64,000 nucleotides of DNA, taken from NCBI GenBank assembly GCA_030063045.1, contig JAQSEB010000047.1, positions 3,493,408 to 3,557,407 on the forward strand, given 5' to 3'. The notes below the pieces were generated by a model that saw only the letters and a list, made by a program, of their open reading frames with translations, searched no databases and was not told the DNA's origin. A program made the translations under genes and the position numbers. Within the stretch, counting starts at the first letter, position 1, and every line of letters begins with the position of its first letter. Source of the stretch: Pratylenchus scribneri (taxonomy: Eukaryota > Nematoda > Chromadorea > Rhabditida > Pratylenchidae). Of the stretch, positions 1-12,525 are shown one piece after another.

Positions 1-45
1 ATAAGTTTAAATTGAATTAATTCAGAGTATTTTTGGAGCAAATAC

Positions 46-1565
46 CTTCAATTATGTTGCACAATTGATGAACACAATTTGGTATTTCATCATTAGCATT
101 AGCACTCCACGTGTAAAAGTAAACATAAATATTTGTCCCCAAAATTGGCTTGATTAGACGCATAAATTCCAATATTTGATCGTCAATATAACTAAATAAC
201 AAAATCATTGTTTATTTTAGCATTAAATGATAAAGAATATCCGGGATTATCTCCAATAGATAAAGGGCGGTGCAAATTTGGTCATGCGTCATGCCCAAAT
301 TATTGCAAATAAAAATATTAAAATTAAAAAAACCGAACAGGCGGAATTATTTAAAATCAGAACAGGCGGAATTATTTAAAATAAGAATAGGCGGAATTAT
401 TTAAAATCAGAACAGGCGGAATTATTTAAAATAAGAATAGGCGGAATTATTTAAAATCAGAACAGGCGGAATTATTTAAAATAAGAATAGGCGGAATTAT
501 TTAAAATCAGAACAGGCGGAATTATTTAAAATCAGAACAGGCGGAATTATTTACAATCAGAACAGGCGGAATTATTTACAATCAGAACAGGCGGAATTAT
601 TTACAATCAGAACAGGCGGAATTATTTAAAATCAGAACAGGCGGAATTATTTAAAATCTGAACAGGCGGAATTATTTACAATCAGAACAGGCGGAATTAT
701 TAAAATCAGAACAGGCGGAATTATTATATTATATTATTCATTACTAACTAAGATTAAAATAGAAATTTACATTTACACTATTATGGACATGACCTGGCAC
801 CGATAAATATTAATTTAGAATTAAGATATTTTTAAAAGAATTAATAAATCGTAGAATTAAATCTGAGATCTGACTAAATAAATATAATCATAATTATTCA
901 GCAGGGCTAGGGCTAGTTCAGTCACCATAGCCAATGTTTTATAATTTTTATCTTTAAACGACTTATAGAAAACTTAATCGTTTAAATCCTAGAATACAAA
1001 TTGGTGGAGGCACTTGGGCAATTGGAATTTCTACGCCAGACTGTGAAAATTCCAATTTGACCGTTCCATTCCGGTCATTTGTAAAACGCTATAGGAAAAA
1101 ATAAAAATAATGAAGGGAGAGCGAAATAAATGCAAACCAATGATGGAACAATCCGTTTATTGTCTTCATCGATGTGTGGCCGCGAAATTGCATTGAAAAG
1201 CCAACAGGTCAACGACACAGTTTGGGCCAATTCAATGCGCGAAATGCACAAAAGAATGTCAACCCAAGTTTCAACAGGAAGGAAACTGGCAAATGATTCG
1301 GTTGAATTAACAAAGGAATAAAAGGAAAAATTTATATTGTAAAATAGATTGATTTTCTATGTTAATAATAAATTTTAAAGAAAAGAAACATTTGTTTTTT
1401 GTCCATTTCGCTGACCACCATTGCTTGCTGGCTTGTTGTCCCATTCACATCCGATGCTTTCTGCTCTTGTTCTCCAAGATGTTCTCGCTTCAAATGCTCT
1501 TTATATTGTTTTTGACCATTAAATTGTTTTGAACAATTCGGCCAATTGCAGCTAATTAAAACCAT
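46..1565 (-). CDS. C2H2 zinc finger + F-box family protein, copy A (3' part outside window)
   Basis: Four exons are visible on the minus strand: 1565-1390, 1285-1138, 1088 to about 967, and 191-46. The rest lies left of position 1. Exon 1 encodes a C2H2 finger (C-x4-C-x12-H-x4-H) starting five residues after the Met. Exon 2 encodes an F-box opening with LPVETWVDIL. Exon 4 is the conserved YIDDQILEFM block shared with the three neighbouring copies. F-box proteins usually act as substrate adaptors of SCF ubiquitin ligases; the substrate here is unknown. The intron after exon 3 has been enlarged by a minisatellite (335-724). The exon 3 donor is unclear: the paralogous donor position lacks a phase-2 GT and an in-frame TAA follows, so this copy may be decaying. 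Its 5' end faces copy B, 430 bp away. Confidence 0.7.
335..724. repeat. 25-bp minisatellite inside the copy A intron
   Basis: About 15 tandem copies of a 25-bp unit built on AGGCGGAATTATTTAAAATC plus AGAAC. Variants alternate between ATCAGAAC, ATAAGAAT and ACAATCAGAAC, which suggests local duplication of two-unit blocks. It lies between exons 3 and 4 of the minus-strand F-box gene. Confidence 0.95.
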
Positions 1566-1994
1566 TGATACTTGCTAAAAATTGAAGAAAACAATTAAAT
1601 ACTCAAATTTGAAGCGACTAAATGGCGTTTTGGCCATTTTTTTGCCAAATGAGTTAAATAATAAAAAATCTCGAACAATGCGAATAGTTTTATAGATATA
1701 CAATGAATGAAGAAACCAAATACCAATATACTATATATTATAATGCTTTAAGCTTAATGTACCATGTGCCATTGGCGTCCTTATGAAGATGGCAAATGGC
1801 CAAAATAAGAAAGAGGCAACAGGACACTACTTTATATCTTAACTGTTTTTCTGCATCAGGCGCCAAATAACCCTTTCAAAATTTTCTCGCGCATCAATAT
1901 TCCCCTATTTGCATTCAAAAACGCGCCGAAATTACCAATTCGACTTTTCATTTTCCTCTATTATTTTAATCCATTTTTTTAGCAAAGATTAGTC

Positions 1995-3497
1995 ATGGTT
2001 TTTGGTTGCAATTGGCTGAATTGTTCGAAGCAATTTGATGATCAAAAACAATATAAAGAGCATTTGATGCGAGAACATGTCGGAGAAAACCAAAAAGAGG
2101 AGGATGAAAATGGAAGTGGAACAAGCCAACAAATGTTTGTTTATTTCTTTGATCAAGTGAAAATGATATTCATTCAATTCACTTGACAGTTTTCTTCCTG
2201 TTGAAACTTGGGTTGAAATTCTTTTGTGCATTTCGCGCATTGAATTGGCCCAAACTGTGTCACTGACCAATTGGCTTTTCAGTGCAATTTCGCGGCCACG
2301 TATTGATAAAGAAAATAAGCGGATTGTTCCACCATTGGTTCGAAACGGTAATTTCGAGTTCCTATATTATTTCTTATAGCGCTTTTCAAATGATGGCAAT
2401 GGAATGGCAAAATTGCAAATTTATTCAGGATCGTTTGAGCAAATTCCAATCGCCCAAGTGCCTCCACCAATCAATATTCTCGGATTTGAAGGATTGTATT
2501 TATAGTAAGTCAATAAAAAGATAAATATTTTCAAAACATACTATAGGGAAATAACAAATAACTCTAAAATATTGAATGGTCTAAAAATAAAGCCTTGAAT
2601 CATTTTAAACAATTTATTAAACAAATATTAATTATATAGTCCGTAAATGTAAATTTATTATATCATTTAGCTATATTGACGATCACATATTGGAATTTAT
2701 GCGTCTAATCAAGCCAATTTTGGGAACAAATATTTACATTTTCTTCTGGAATTGTAATGGAAATGGAATGCTAAATTGTGTTCAACAATTGTGTAACATA
2801 ATCAAAGGTATTTTTACTGTAATAATCAATTAAAATAATTTATTTTAAACATTTAGGAAACGCCTCGAGCTTGGCTATAGTTATTAACAATTTTAATTTG
2901 CTGGACATGGAATTCCTCAAAACAATTCAATTTGTTCAAATTAAATATAGAATAGGAGTGGCCATAGATGAGATGGCTATGATGAGCATTGAGCACATTC
3001 TTAAATGGATGCATTCACCATTAGATGGCAACCAATCACGTTACATAACCATGCCCCTGCATATAAATAATATGAATGAAATGATGAAAATTTGCAAATG
3101 GGTATTTATATTTATTAGTTATCGAATTTGAAATTTTGAACATCAATTTGAAGTTATTAAAATTTTTATATTTTTAAAGCGCTTCTTGGAGTCGACTGTG
3201 CCAGTCTCATTCATTTTACATTTCGAATCCGTTTTTGATGAACCGATTTTATTCAGGTAAAAAAGGAAATGAAATGGAAATTTTTATTTCACCAAAATTT
3301 AATTGGTTTTTTAAAGCATTGAAAATCGTCGAACTGGAGAGCAATTGACCCTTGATTGGTTTATTGATAATGAAGGCCCATGGAGCTATTTAATGTTATG
3401 CCGATCAAAAATCGGTAATGATCAAGGATGGCGAGAACTAATACGAAAAATGAACAATCGAGATGAGAATAAAACTAGATTGAGAATCAATTTATAA
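1995..3497 (+). CDS. C2H2 zinc finger + F-box family protein, copy B (intact)
   Basis: Seven exons (1995-2134, 2190-2337, 2380-2504, 2671-2807, 2857-3101, 3180-3256, 3317-3497) join without stops into 350 aa. All introns are GT-AG and their phases agree with copies C and D. Residues C5, C10, H23 and H28 form a C2H2 finger. The F-box starts at about residue 49 (LPVETWVEIL, then LAQTVSLTNWLF). The C-terminal 250 residues form a domain conserved in all copies, with landmarks IAQVPPPINILGFE, EFLKTIQFVQ and EQLTLDWF. I read this as a substrate-binding domain of an SCF adaptor, which is inference from the architecture. This is the best template for annotating the cluster. The pairing of an N-terminal finger with an F-box is unusual. 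I do not know a named orthologue. Confidence 0.85.
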
Positions 3498-4305
3498 TGG
3501 AAATATGAATATTCATTTTTTTTAAAAATTTTTTAGCCAATATTAATATTATTGTACTATAATACAATATGCATCAAAAATATTAAATATGTATTCTAAT
3601 TTTCCACACCGAAAGTTTCAAATCCTAAAGATTTCAATATATTTTGATATTTTTTCTTCCAAAATTTTTGGTATTATTCAAATTAATTCATTCATCTTCC
3701 CAGTATTAATGATTAGGTGTTACTGGGAGCTTGGAGAATTGAGATTATGACTATGGTAATTTAAAATTAGAAAAATTAAAATTAAATTTAGACTTTAGAG
3801 TGAATTTTTTACGGATTAGACTTTAATTTATGGTTAAAACTTCAAGTCCAAAATAAATTTATTTGGTTATTAAACAAAAGGAGGGGATTAGAGAAGAGGG
3901 GGCTTGATATTGATACTGTAGAGGTAGAGAAGAGAGAGGGCTTCTAAAAAGAGAATTTACAAATAGTCCATTTTCATTAGCAAGAATCATAATTTAGTTA
4001 AAGGCAATTATATTTATAAAAAAACAATATTTCAATTCAACACCTCAAAAGGATACATAGAAAAAAATATGCTTGCAAAAAAATAATAACAAATTATGCA
4101 GATTTGGCAAATGGCCAAAAGAAGGATGGAATTAGAACGCTATTTTGCAGGCAACATTTATTCTATTCAAATTTTTTCCGCTTCTACTTCCATTTCCATC
4201 CATTCACATTTCATCCATTAAGTTTAAATCGACTATCCATTACCAACAATAACAAGCCTACTTTTCATTTTCCTCTATTATTTTGGTCCGTTTTCGTTAA
4301 CAATA
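3498..4305. other. intergenic, no gene seen
   Basis: AT-rich spacer between copies B and C. The only visible structure is a purine-rich stretch at about 3880-3955 (GGAGGGGATTAGAGAAGAGG and similar). The ORF at 4104-4349 is a frame shadow overlapping the start of copy C. Confidence 0.6.
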
Positions 4306-6342
4306 ATGGTTTTTGGCTGCAATTGGCCCAATTGTTTAAAACAATTTGATGATCAAAAAGAATAGAAAGCTTTATTCACAATGGTCGTGTTCGTGTTCGT
4401 GTTAATGTTCGTGTTAGGCTAAAATCAAAGTTTTTGTTGTGAACACCCCCAAAATTGTCTGAACTCAGGTCTGAATGCACGAGTTAATGCTTTAGCATGA
4501 ACTCGAGCACGAACAAAATGTCTACGGGTGTTCACAATGGAAAAATCAAAAAAGCATTAACTCAATCGAGTTAATGCTATAGCATTAACTCGAAAACAAG
4601 GGAGAGCCAAAATTTCGAATTTATTCGAAATTTGTTCGTGCACTTCGTGTTCGTGTTCTTGCACAACATAATGTCTTCATTGTGAAATGGCATCGGTATT
4701 TTTGGCATTTTTGTGACCTCACTCGCACTCGCACTCACACACGAACACGAACATTCGCACGAACACGAGCACGACCATTGTGAATAAAGCTTAAAGAGCA
4801 TTTGATGTGCGAACATGTCAGAGAATTCCAAAAAGAGGAGGATGGAAATGGGACAAGCCAGCAAATGTTGATTAGCAAAATGGACAAAAAGCAAATGTAT
4901 GCACCGACCCAGTGGATTTGATAAAATCTTATTAATCCATGTTGTAAATTCAGTTTTCTTCCTGTCGAAACTTGGGTTGACATTCTTTTGTGCATTTCGC
5001 GTATTGAATTGGCCAAAACTGTGTCGTTGACCAATTGGCTTTTCAATGCAATTTCGCGGCCACGCATCGATGAAGACAATAAACGGATTGTTAACCCAAT
5101 GGTTTAAGTTATTTCGTCTTCCTATCATTATTTTTTGTTATAGCGTTTTATAAATAGTGGCAATGGAATAGCCAAATTGAAAAAGTCTGGCGTACAAATT
5201 TTAATTGCGCAAGTGCCTCCACCAATTTGTATTCTCGGATTTAAACGATTGAATTTTTGGTAATTCGATAGAAAGATAAAAATTTATAAAAAAAAATTCG
5301 CTAATAGCCCTGCTAAAAAATTATATTATGACATTAATTCTACGGTTTAACTCTTTTGAAAAATTTTAATCAATTTTATAAATTATATAAATCATTTAAT
5401 TAATACAAAATTAAAAATTTAATTTTATTAATTATTTTATAGCTATATTAACGACCAAATTTTGGAATTTATGCGTATAATCAAGCCAATTTTGGGGACA
5501 AATGTTTATGTTAATTTTTGCAAGTGTGATTCTAATGATATGTCAAATTATATTCGACAACTGTGTGACATAATTAAAGGTATTTTCTCTGGAAAATCAC
5601 GTTTAAATTTATTCATTTTATAGGAAATATCTCGGGACTGTACATATCTATGCACAATTTTAATTTGTTAAACATGGAATTCCTCAAAACAATTCAATTT
5701 GTTCAACTTTATGGAGGAAATGCCATATATGAGCGCATTTTTGAGTGGATGCATTCTCCTTTGGATGGAAATAAATCGCGTTACATATCCATGCGTATAT
5801 TTGATATCAACGAAGTGGCAGAAATTTGCAAAACGGTAAATTATATTGCGCATTGCAATTAATTAATCCATTCTCCTCCCTATTGGCTAGACATTATACG
5901 GAATTATATTTTTCTGATACCCCTTCGGAATTTATATTAGTCGGAAAAAAAATTTAAAATGAATGAATTAGAATTAAATAATTTTATAGCGCTTCTTGGA
6001 ATCAACTGTGCCAGTCTCATTCATTTTCCGTTTTGATACCATCAATGATAGAGCAACTTTATTCAGGTAATACATAAAAATAAAACTCAGGGAATCTCTA
6101 ATAATGGAAATTTTTATAATATCAAACCCATTTTTCACCAAAATTTAATTGTTATTTTTTAAAGCATTGAAAATGAAACGACCGGAGAGCAATTGACCCT
6201 TGGATGGTTTATTGCTGATGATGGAAGAAGCAATTTAATGTTATTCCGATCAAAAATTGGTGATGATCAAGGATTGAGAGAAGTTACGAGGAATTTGAAA
6301 AATGAAGCCGATAATCGGACAAGATTGAAAATCGATTTATGA
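4306..6342 (+). pseudogene. C2H2 zinc finger + F-box family protein, copy C, first exon split by a MITE
   Basis: Exon 1 starts at ATG 4306 and reaches an in-frame TAG at 4363, where a MITE (about 4365-4792) interrupts it in the finger after residue 19. The frame resumes at 4793-4896. The remaining exons are intact: 4954-5101, 5144-5259, 5443-5579, 5624-5835, 5990-6066 and 6165-6342. They encode the F-box (LPVETWVDIL) and the full family C-terminal domain, ending in TGA. An in-frame ATG at 4804, just after the element, could start a protein without the finger but with an intact F-box. So this is either a pseudogene or a finger-less variant. Only exon 1 is damaged, which suggests a recent event. 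Confidence 0.7.
4365..4792. mobile_element. MITE with 23-bp perfect terminal inverted repeats, inserted in copy C exon 1
   Basis: The left end at 4367-4389 (AAGCTTTATTCACAATGG plus TCGTG) is the exact reverse complement of the right end at 4770-4792. Subterminal GTTCGTGTTCGTG tracts are also inverted, and internal GAGTTAATGC motifs occur as palindromes. There is no transposase ORF. Removing the element and rejoining the flanks gives AATATAAAGAGCATTTG, as in paralogue B, so the target site is identified. The exact target duplication (possibly TA) is ambiguous because the ends are repetitive. Confidence 0.85.
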
Positions 6343-6842
6343 TTGAAATATGAAAATTCTTTTATTAATTTGATCATTATTCATATAATTTAATTATACT
6401 ATCCAATATCCATCAAAATATTAAATATTTGTCTGAATTTTCCATAACAAAAGTTCCCACAATATTAATATAATTTTCAATATATTCTGACCATTTTTTT
6501 ACAATCTTATTTTTTTAAAAATAGTTCATCCCATTAATAATAAGATTATGTTTTATTTGGTACTATGGTAGATAACAATTTCATAAATTGAGAATAAATT
6601 ATTTGATTGGAAATATTTTAAAATATGTGTAAATATTGACAAATGGTGTGAAAAAAAGCATTAAATATTTTGCATCACCATTGTATCAATAAATATTGGC
6701 ATTCTCATTTTTTTGAGGTCATTATTATATTCTTTACTTGGCGAAAAATAATGGCCTCAAAACATCAGTTTCCTATAAGTCGAAATTTTCTTGCATTCAA
6801 TTTTTCATTAATTCTCTTTATTATTTTTATTATTAAGAATCA

Positions 6843-8673
6843 ATGGTTTTTGGTCTTAATTGGCCTGGCTCTTCAAAGCAATTCACATACCAAAAACAAT
6901 ATAATGAACATTTATCGAGAGAACATCTTAAAGAACAACAGCAGAAATCATCGGATGCCCACGGGAATGGGACAACAAGTCAAAGCCAGCAAACAATGAT
7001 GATCAGCCAAATGGACAAAAAACAAATGTTTCTTTCCATTAAAATTTTAAAAAATATATTAACATGGAAATTTGTTCTATTTTCTAATATTTTTCCTTTA
7101 TTAATTTATTCAATTCATTTGCCAGTTTCCTTCCTGTTGAAACTTGGGTTGACATTCTTTTGTGCATTTCGCGCATTGAATTGGCCCAAACTGTGTCACT
7201 GACCAATTGGCTTTTCAATGCAATTTCGCGACCACGCATCGATGAAGACAATAAACGGATTGTTAAACCATTGGTTTTCTTATTATAATTCTCAATTCCT
7301 TCATTAAATTTTCCTATAGTGTTTTACAAATGACCGGAAAGGAAAGGCCAACTTGCATTTTATATGGTCGAATTCGGGTGCGCAAATTCCAATTGCCCAA
7401 GTGTCTCCACCAATTAGCATTCTCGGTTTTGAGCGATTGGATTTTCAGTTAAAAAAATCAAATAAAATAATTATTAAAACTTATATTTCTTTCTATGTTT
7501 ATAATAGTGGTACTTGTCGGGTTTGTGTGCACACTTTTGAAAAGTGCTTGGTCCCCACTTTGGGTTTTAGGGTTTGGGTTAGGATTTGGGTTTAGGATAC
7601 ACGCTTGATGATTCTTACCCAATCCTAACCCTAACCTAACCCTTATTGACCCTAACCCGAAATATGATAAACTATAGGGGGGACCAAGCACTTTTCAAAA
7701 GTGTGCACACAAACCCGACAAGTACCATAATAGTTACTATTATTCATTTAATTATTATTATTATTAGTAGTTTTATTAAAATACTTGATATTTTAATTCG
7801 ATTTTATGATATGGATAAATTGAATTTTAAAGCAGAAAAGGCCTGAACGATTTTTAAAAATTTAATAAATAAAATGAAAATTTATTTATAGTTATATTGA
7901 TGATCGAGTATTGAAATTTATGAGCCTAATCAAGCCGCTTTTGGATACAAATACAAATGTTTGCGTTAATTATGGATATATTAATCGAAAGCGAAATGTT
8001 CATCAATTGACTAACATAATTAAAGGTTTTGCAGTGGAATATCCAATCAAATTGTTATCATTATCAAATAAGGAAATGTCTCAATACTATGTACGAGGCG
8101 TAAATATCTTAAATTGTTGGATATTGAATTCCTCAAAACAATCCAATTTATTCGAATTTTTTGCCGAGTAAATGGCAAAAAGACGAAATACATTCTTGAG
8201 TGGATACATACGCCATTGATTGATAATAAATCACATTGCATATTTATGTATATATTTAATATCAACCATTTAGCAGAAATTTGTAAAAAGGTGACTTATT
8301 ATAATAGCAAATTTATAATTTTAATTTTTAAGCGCTTTTTGAAGTCCATTGTGCCCGTCTCTTTTGTTTTTCATTTCGATAATGTTTATAGTGAAAGGAT
8401 AACATCATTCAAGTAATAAGGGAATATTTAGCAGGGCTAATGGAAATATATTAATTTCCGGAATTTGTTTTCATCAAAAAATGAATTTTTTGCAGCATTG
8501 AAAATGAAATAACTGGAGAGAAATTGACCCTTGGATGGTTTTATGATGATGAAGGAGAAGACTATTTTTTGTTGTGCCGATCAAAAATTGGAGATGATCA
8601 AAGATGGCGAGAAATTATTAAGAATATGAAAATTTCAGAGGATGAGAATCAAAATTTATTAATCAGAATTTGA
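6843..8673 (+). CDS. F-box family protein with degenerate zinc finger, copy D
   Basis: Seven exons (6843-7027, 7126-7273, 7320-7447, 7892-8025, 8073-8290, 8333-8412, 8496-8673) give 356 aa in the same intron phases as copy B. The N-terminal finger is broken by substitution: residues 5 and 10, cysteines in A-C, are Leu and Ser (LNWPGS), while H23 and H28 remain. It is therefore not expected to bind zinc. The F-box (LPVETWVDIL, LAQTVSLTNWLF) and C-terminal family domain are intact. Intron 3 is enlarged to 444 bp by a MITE (7509-7726). The conserved F-box set against a lost finger suggests that the F-box and C-terminal domain carry the retained function. Confidence 0.8.
7509..7726. mobile_element. 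hAT-like MITE, 218 bp, with 8-bp target site duplication
   Basis: Near-perfect terminal inverted repeats of about 48 bp begin GGTACTTGTCGGGTTTGTGT at 7509 and end at 7726. The element is flanked on both sides by ATAATAGT (7501-7508 and 7727-7734), a perfect 8-bp duplication. Eight-bp duplications are typical of hAT and some related DNA transposons. The interior has degenerate TTTAGGGTTTGGGTTAGG-like tracts and their complement. It lies in intron 3 of copy D and encodes no transposase. Confidence 0.92.
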
Positions 8674-11600
8674 AAGGAATTTTATAGCCATAAGTGATTC
8701 ATATTATTATTGTTAATCTCTGATAAATTTTCTAAATTAGGCAATTCTTTATTAGCCCATCCAAAGATAATCAATATGATGGAGGAAATTTTGACCCATC
8801 CAAATTTTATTTTATATTTTTCTCAATAATTAGACTTTGGAAAATTTTTTAAAGTATCATTATAAAATTGGGAACTATGATAGAGCCATCTTAAATCATA
8901 AAAATTAAATTCTCCAGGGTATTGAAATAGGTATTAATGTAAATATTTAATTTATTAAATTATCTAATTAAAATATGTTTAATTATAAGTGTAGTACTCA
9001 TTTATTGCTTGTATTATTTTGTTTGCCAAGATGATTAAATGTGAAAATTGAAAACGACAAATCGTCAACAATGTTCGGTTAAGTTTTTTCCATCAATTGA
9101 GTTGGTCGCTGATTTTTTCGGAAGTGTCATTCTCGAATTACAAGTAAAAATGGCCAATCATCAAAAAGTGTGTTCGCGCAAGAGCAATTTTCAAGGAATG
9201 GTGACTTTGCACATCCTTCCTCTCTTTCCCTTTATAAATCCTTACTTATTTTTATTCACAAGTGACCAAACCACAATTCTAAAAATAATGAATCATCCTA
9301 TCTTTTAAATTTGCAAATTTAAAATTCATATTTTATATCTTTATTAATTACTATGCCATTTCGAATATACAAAGAGCTGTTTTTTTGCCATTAAAATTGA
9401 ATTTATAACCAAAATATCCTATTTTCAATTATTAATTATATTATGCATTTTCCAAATTTCTTCTTTATAAAATATTTAAATTCTTCATTTTCCCTCATAA
9501 AAATTGGCTGAATATTTTTGAATAAATCTCCTCTACCAACCAATTCAACTCAACAAAAATGTGTCGAATTTTAATTTTTATTGGCAGCTTTTCCAATGCT
9601 TTTCCTCCTCTCCATTCATTTTTGCTGTTGCTCGTCAATATATTTGCCTCCAATTCCACTTTGCATTTTAGTACATGCTTGTTTTGTTTGCTCCCATACT
9701 TTTTTTTTATTTGTTTTGTTTATTTTTCTTATTTGAAAAATGTATTGGAAATTTATCAATCCTCCAAGCCACAAGTTCCCCATTTTAAATAAATTAATTA
9801 AATATTTTTAATGAATAAAAATTTTAATGCAAAAAAATTTTTAATTAATTAAAAATTTAATTAATTTTATTTTTAATTTAAATTAATTTAATTTAATCAA
9901 CAAAATGAATGAAATTTAAAAATGAATATCATTAAATTATATATAATTTTTTTTTATTAAATTATTTATTTTTTATTTCCGTTCAATGTTCAAAAAACGT
10001 ACAGTAAAAACCGCAAATAAACAGTAAACAAGGCCAAATTACCGACATTTTTATGACCTTTCTATAAATGGAATAGCAAGTTCCCCGATTTAGCCAAAAG
10101 CAACCGCAAATAGCAACAATAAATTCGCTTTCAAAATGGCAAAAAGATGGGAAAAAGTTGGTGGAAAACAACATTTGTATTATTTACGCATTAAATTCCC
10201 TCGTGCCCTATTTTGGATTGAACAACAAATCATTTGCGGAAAAGCCAAATCACATATTTTTCTTCCACTGATTCTCATTTTAAGTTGTCCGCTTATCCCC
10301 AATTTTATATTTATAAAAATATATCATACATGCCACATTTAGTGTCCTCATCCCATTTAACAAAACAAATCACAAAAATGAAAAATATTTAATAAAATAT
10401 GCCAATTCTTTCAAATTTCAATCCAAAATTGCAACTTTTTTATGTACACAGAATCTCGTCCTAATTCAAATCACTTTAATTTAATATATATTCACATAAT
10501 TAGATAAGATCGTATAAGTTGTTGGATGGTAAAACATTTTTTTCTAAACTATTTTTCATAAAAAAGAATTAAAAATTTCCAAAATCAAATTAAATGAATT
10601 AAAAATTATTTTTTTGAATAAATTATCCAAATTCTTTGTAAATAAATTAAATTTTTGCTTTAAGGTTCCCAGCAAAATTTAATTTTTGCCTAAAATATTC
10701 TCATCATTCCATTCTATTATTTCCTTCTAAAAATGTTCCTCAAAATATAATTATGCTAGCGGCTTTATTCAAATAAAAATTGACCGATGAATTTTTGAGC
10801 GGTGATTCGCTTGCCACGTTCGGCCTAAAGGCAAAATCAAAGGAGGAGGAAAGTTTGAGAAAGGGAATTATTAGATGGAAATGGAATGGATGGGAAGAAA
10901 AATATGATTCATCCTTCCGAAAGTGCGGTACAAAAATATATTTAGCACCAAAATGAGTTTGTCCTCAATCTCGGTTGGGCCTTGGGCCCCTAGCATTTTC
11001 TTTGGCCAATATCCATTTGGTCAACAGCGAAAATGTGCACATTTTTAAAAGGGAAGATTATGCGGCCAAGATAGTGGGCAGGGAAATGGTGGTTTAATGT
11101 TTATACTTTATACTTTATATGGAGGAATGATTTGGGGTGGCCCATGGATGATGACCATCGCATCGGCGAAATATTTGGGCAAATCGGACGGCGCCACCAG
11201 CCACCATTTCCATTTCCATTCATTCATTCATATTTATCATTCACATTCACACCCCTTGAATGGACACTTTTCGAAGATGTTGACAAACCGTTAAAAGCCC
11301 ATCATTCCCCTTCCATCAATGATGAATGATTTTGTGGCTTTTAATCCGCTTCCTCCTCACTTTTATTTTTCTCATTCATACACAAAAGCCTCCTTTTCAA
11401 CATGTTCATATTTTTGTGGATTAAATTATTTATAAATTTTTATTTTTTACTAAAATTCATTCCGAAATTATTTCCTCTGATTTATGCGAAAAATTTTGGC
11501 ACGCTATAAAAATGAATCCATTGGGCATCATCATATGCCTATGGCAATGTTTTGGGGGCATTTTTTCTATATTTTATGGGAGAATATTTTTAATAACAAT

Positions 11601-12452
11601 TCCCCCACAAAACTTGAAGAGGACCAAAAGCCCTTTTTTAGAACGGAAGGAGAATACATCATAGTCAGTCACGTGATAAAATGTCATTTTGGCATTTTTC
11701 CATAAAATTGCCAAAAAAACATCCATTTTTACTATTTTTCATATGAAAATATTTTTATATAATTTAAGAAAAATATCCCAGATTATTTGTTCTACCTAAT
11801 AATAATTTTTCTGTTGACCTCTCCATCTTTTCATTCGACCATTTTATGTCCATTTCATTTTCCCTTATAAAAATATTTTTTGACAATGTTGGTCATCGCT
11901 GAATATTTGCCCCATTGCGGATGATGAATCCGCTAAAATTGGGCGGAGAAAACAAAAAATTTTTATTGCCAAGAACAAACCATGGCCAAATTATGCGCGC
12001 CCCCTTATTTATATGGCAAATGGGCCCATGAATATATAAAGCGGAAAGTGGTCAATGATGATTTTCCTTATAAATCGCTAGTGCATTTTCCTATTTTATG
12101 GCGAATATTTAAGCGGAAAATGATCAGCGGCGCATTTTGAATTGCATTTTCCTCCATAAAATTTCTTGCATAAATTTCATAAAAATTTTTTTTTAAATTC
12201 ATCCTATCTTTTTATTTAAATATGAAATGAATCATTTCAAATATTCAATTTTATATATTTTTTAATTAAATTCAAAATTTTCTTTACTTTTTGAGAAATT
12301 CTTTTTCAAATTTGGCTAATGCCAAAAAGGAGATAATTTTTAATATTTTTATACCATTAAATCGACTTATATAATTTGATTTATTTCGATTAAAAATAAA
12401 TTATAAATCTAAAAAACTTTTGGAAAATACCGCAAAAACCCGAAAAAATATC
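8674..12452. other. long intergenic region, no convincing gene
   Basis: Very AT-rich. Open frames at 9048-9308, 9559-9792, 10136-10342, 11097-11329 and 11484-11705 have no recognisable domain or matching splice structure, and I do not call them. The stretch at about 10780-11300 and the one at 11880-12130 are less AT-rich than their surroundings and could be regulatory for the downstream tRNA or Clc-like gene. This is only a composition observation. Confidence 0.5.
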
Positions 12453-12525
12453 AGCCCGATGCGGGGCTCGAACCCGCGACAACCAGATTAAGAGTCTGGT
12501 GCTCTACCGACTGAGCTAACCGGGC
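12453..12525 (-). tRNA. tRNA-Lys (anticodon CTT)
   Basis: The minus strand folds as a cloverleaf. The acceptor is GCCCGGT/ATCGGGC, the D arm is GCTCAGTCGGTAGAGC, the anticodon stem CCAGA/TCTGG encloses CTCTTAA, and the T arm is GCGGGTTCGAGCCCCGC. No intron is present. The D arm and T loop retain internal A- and B-box promoter sequences. Confidence 0.97.

Noticed and set aside
1130..1321. Plus-strand frame MQTNDGTIRLLSSSMCGRE... resembling a Skp1/BTB start
   Set aside because: It is exactly antisense to the F-box exon of copy A. The same antisense frame appears opposite every paralogue, and the F-box strand has consistent splicing.
9559..9792. Hydrophobic 77-aa frame, possible secreted peptide
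   Set aside because: The hydrophobicity follows from T-rich DNA. There is no repeatable family feature, splice partner or cysteine pattern.
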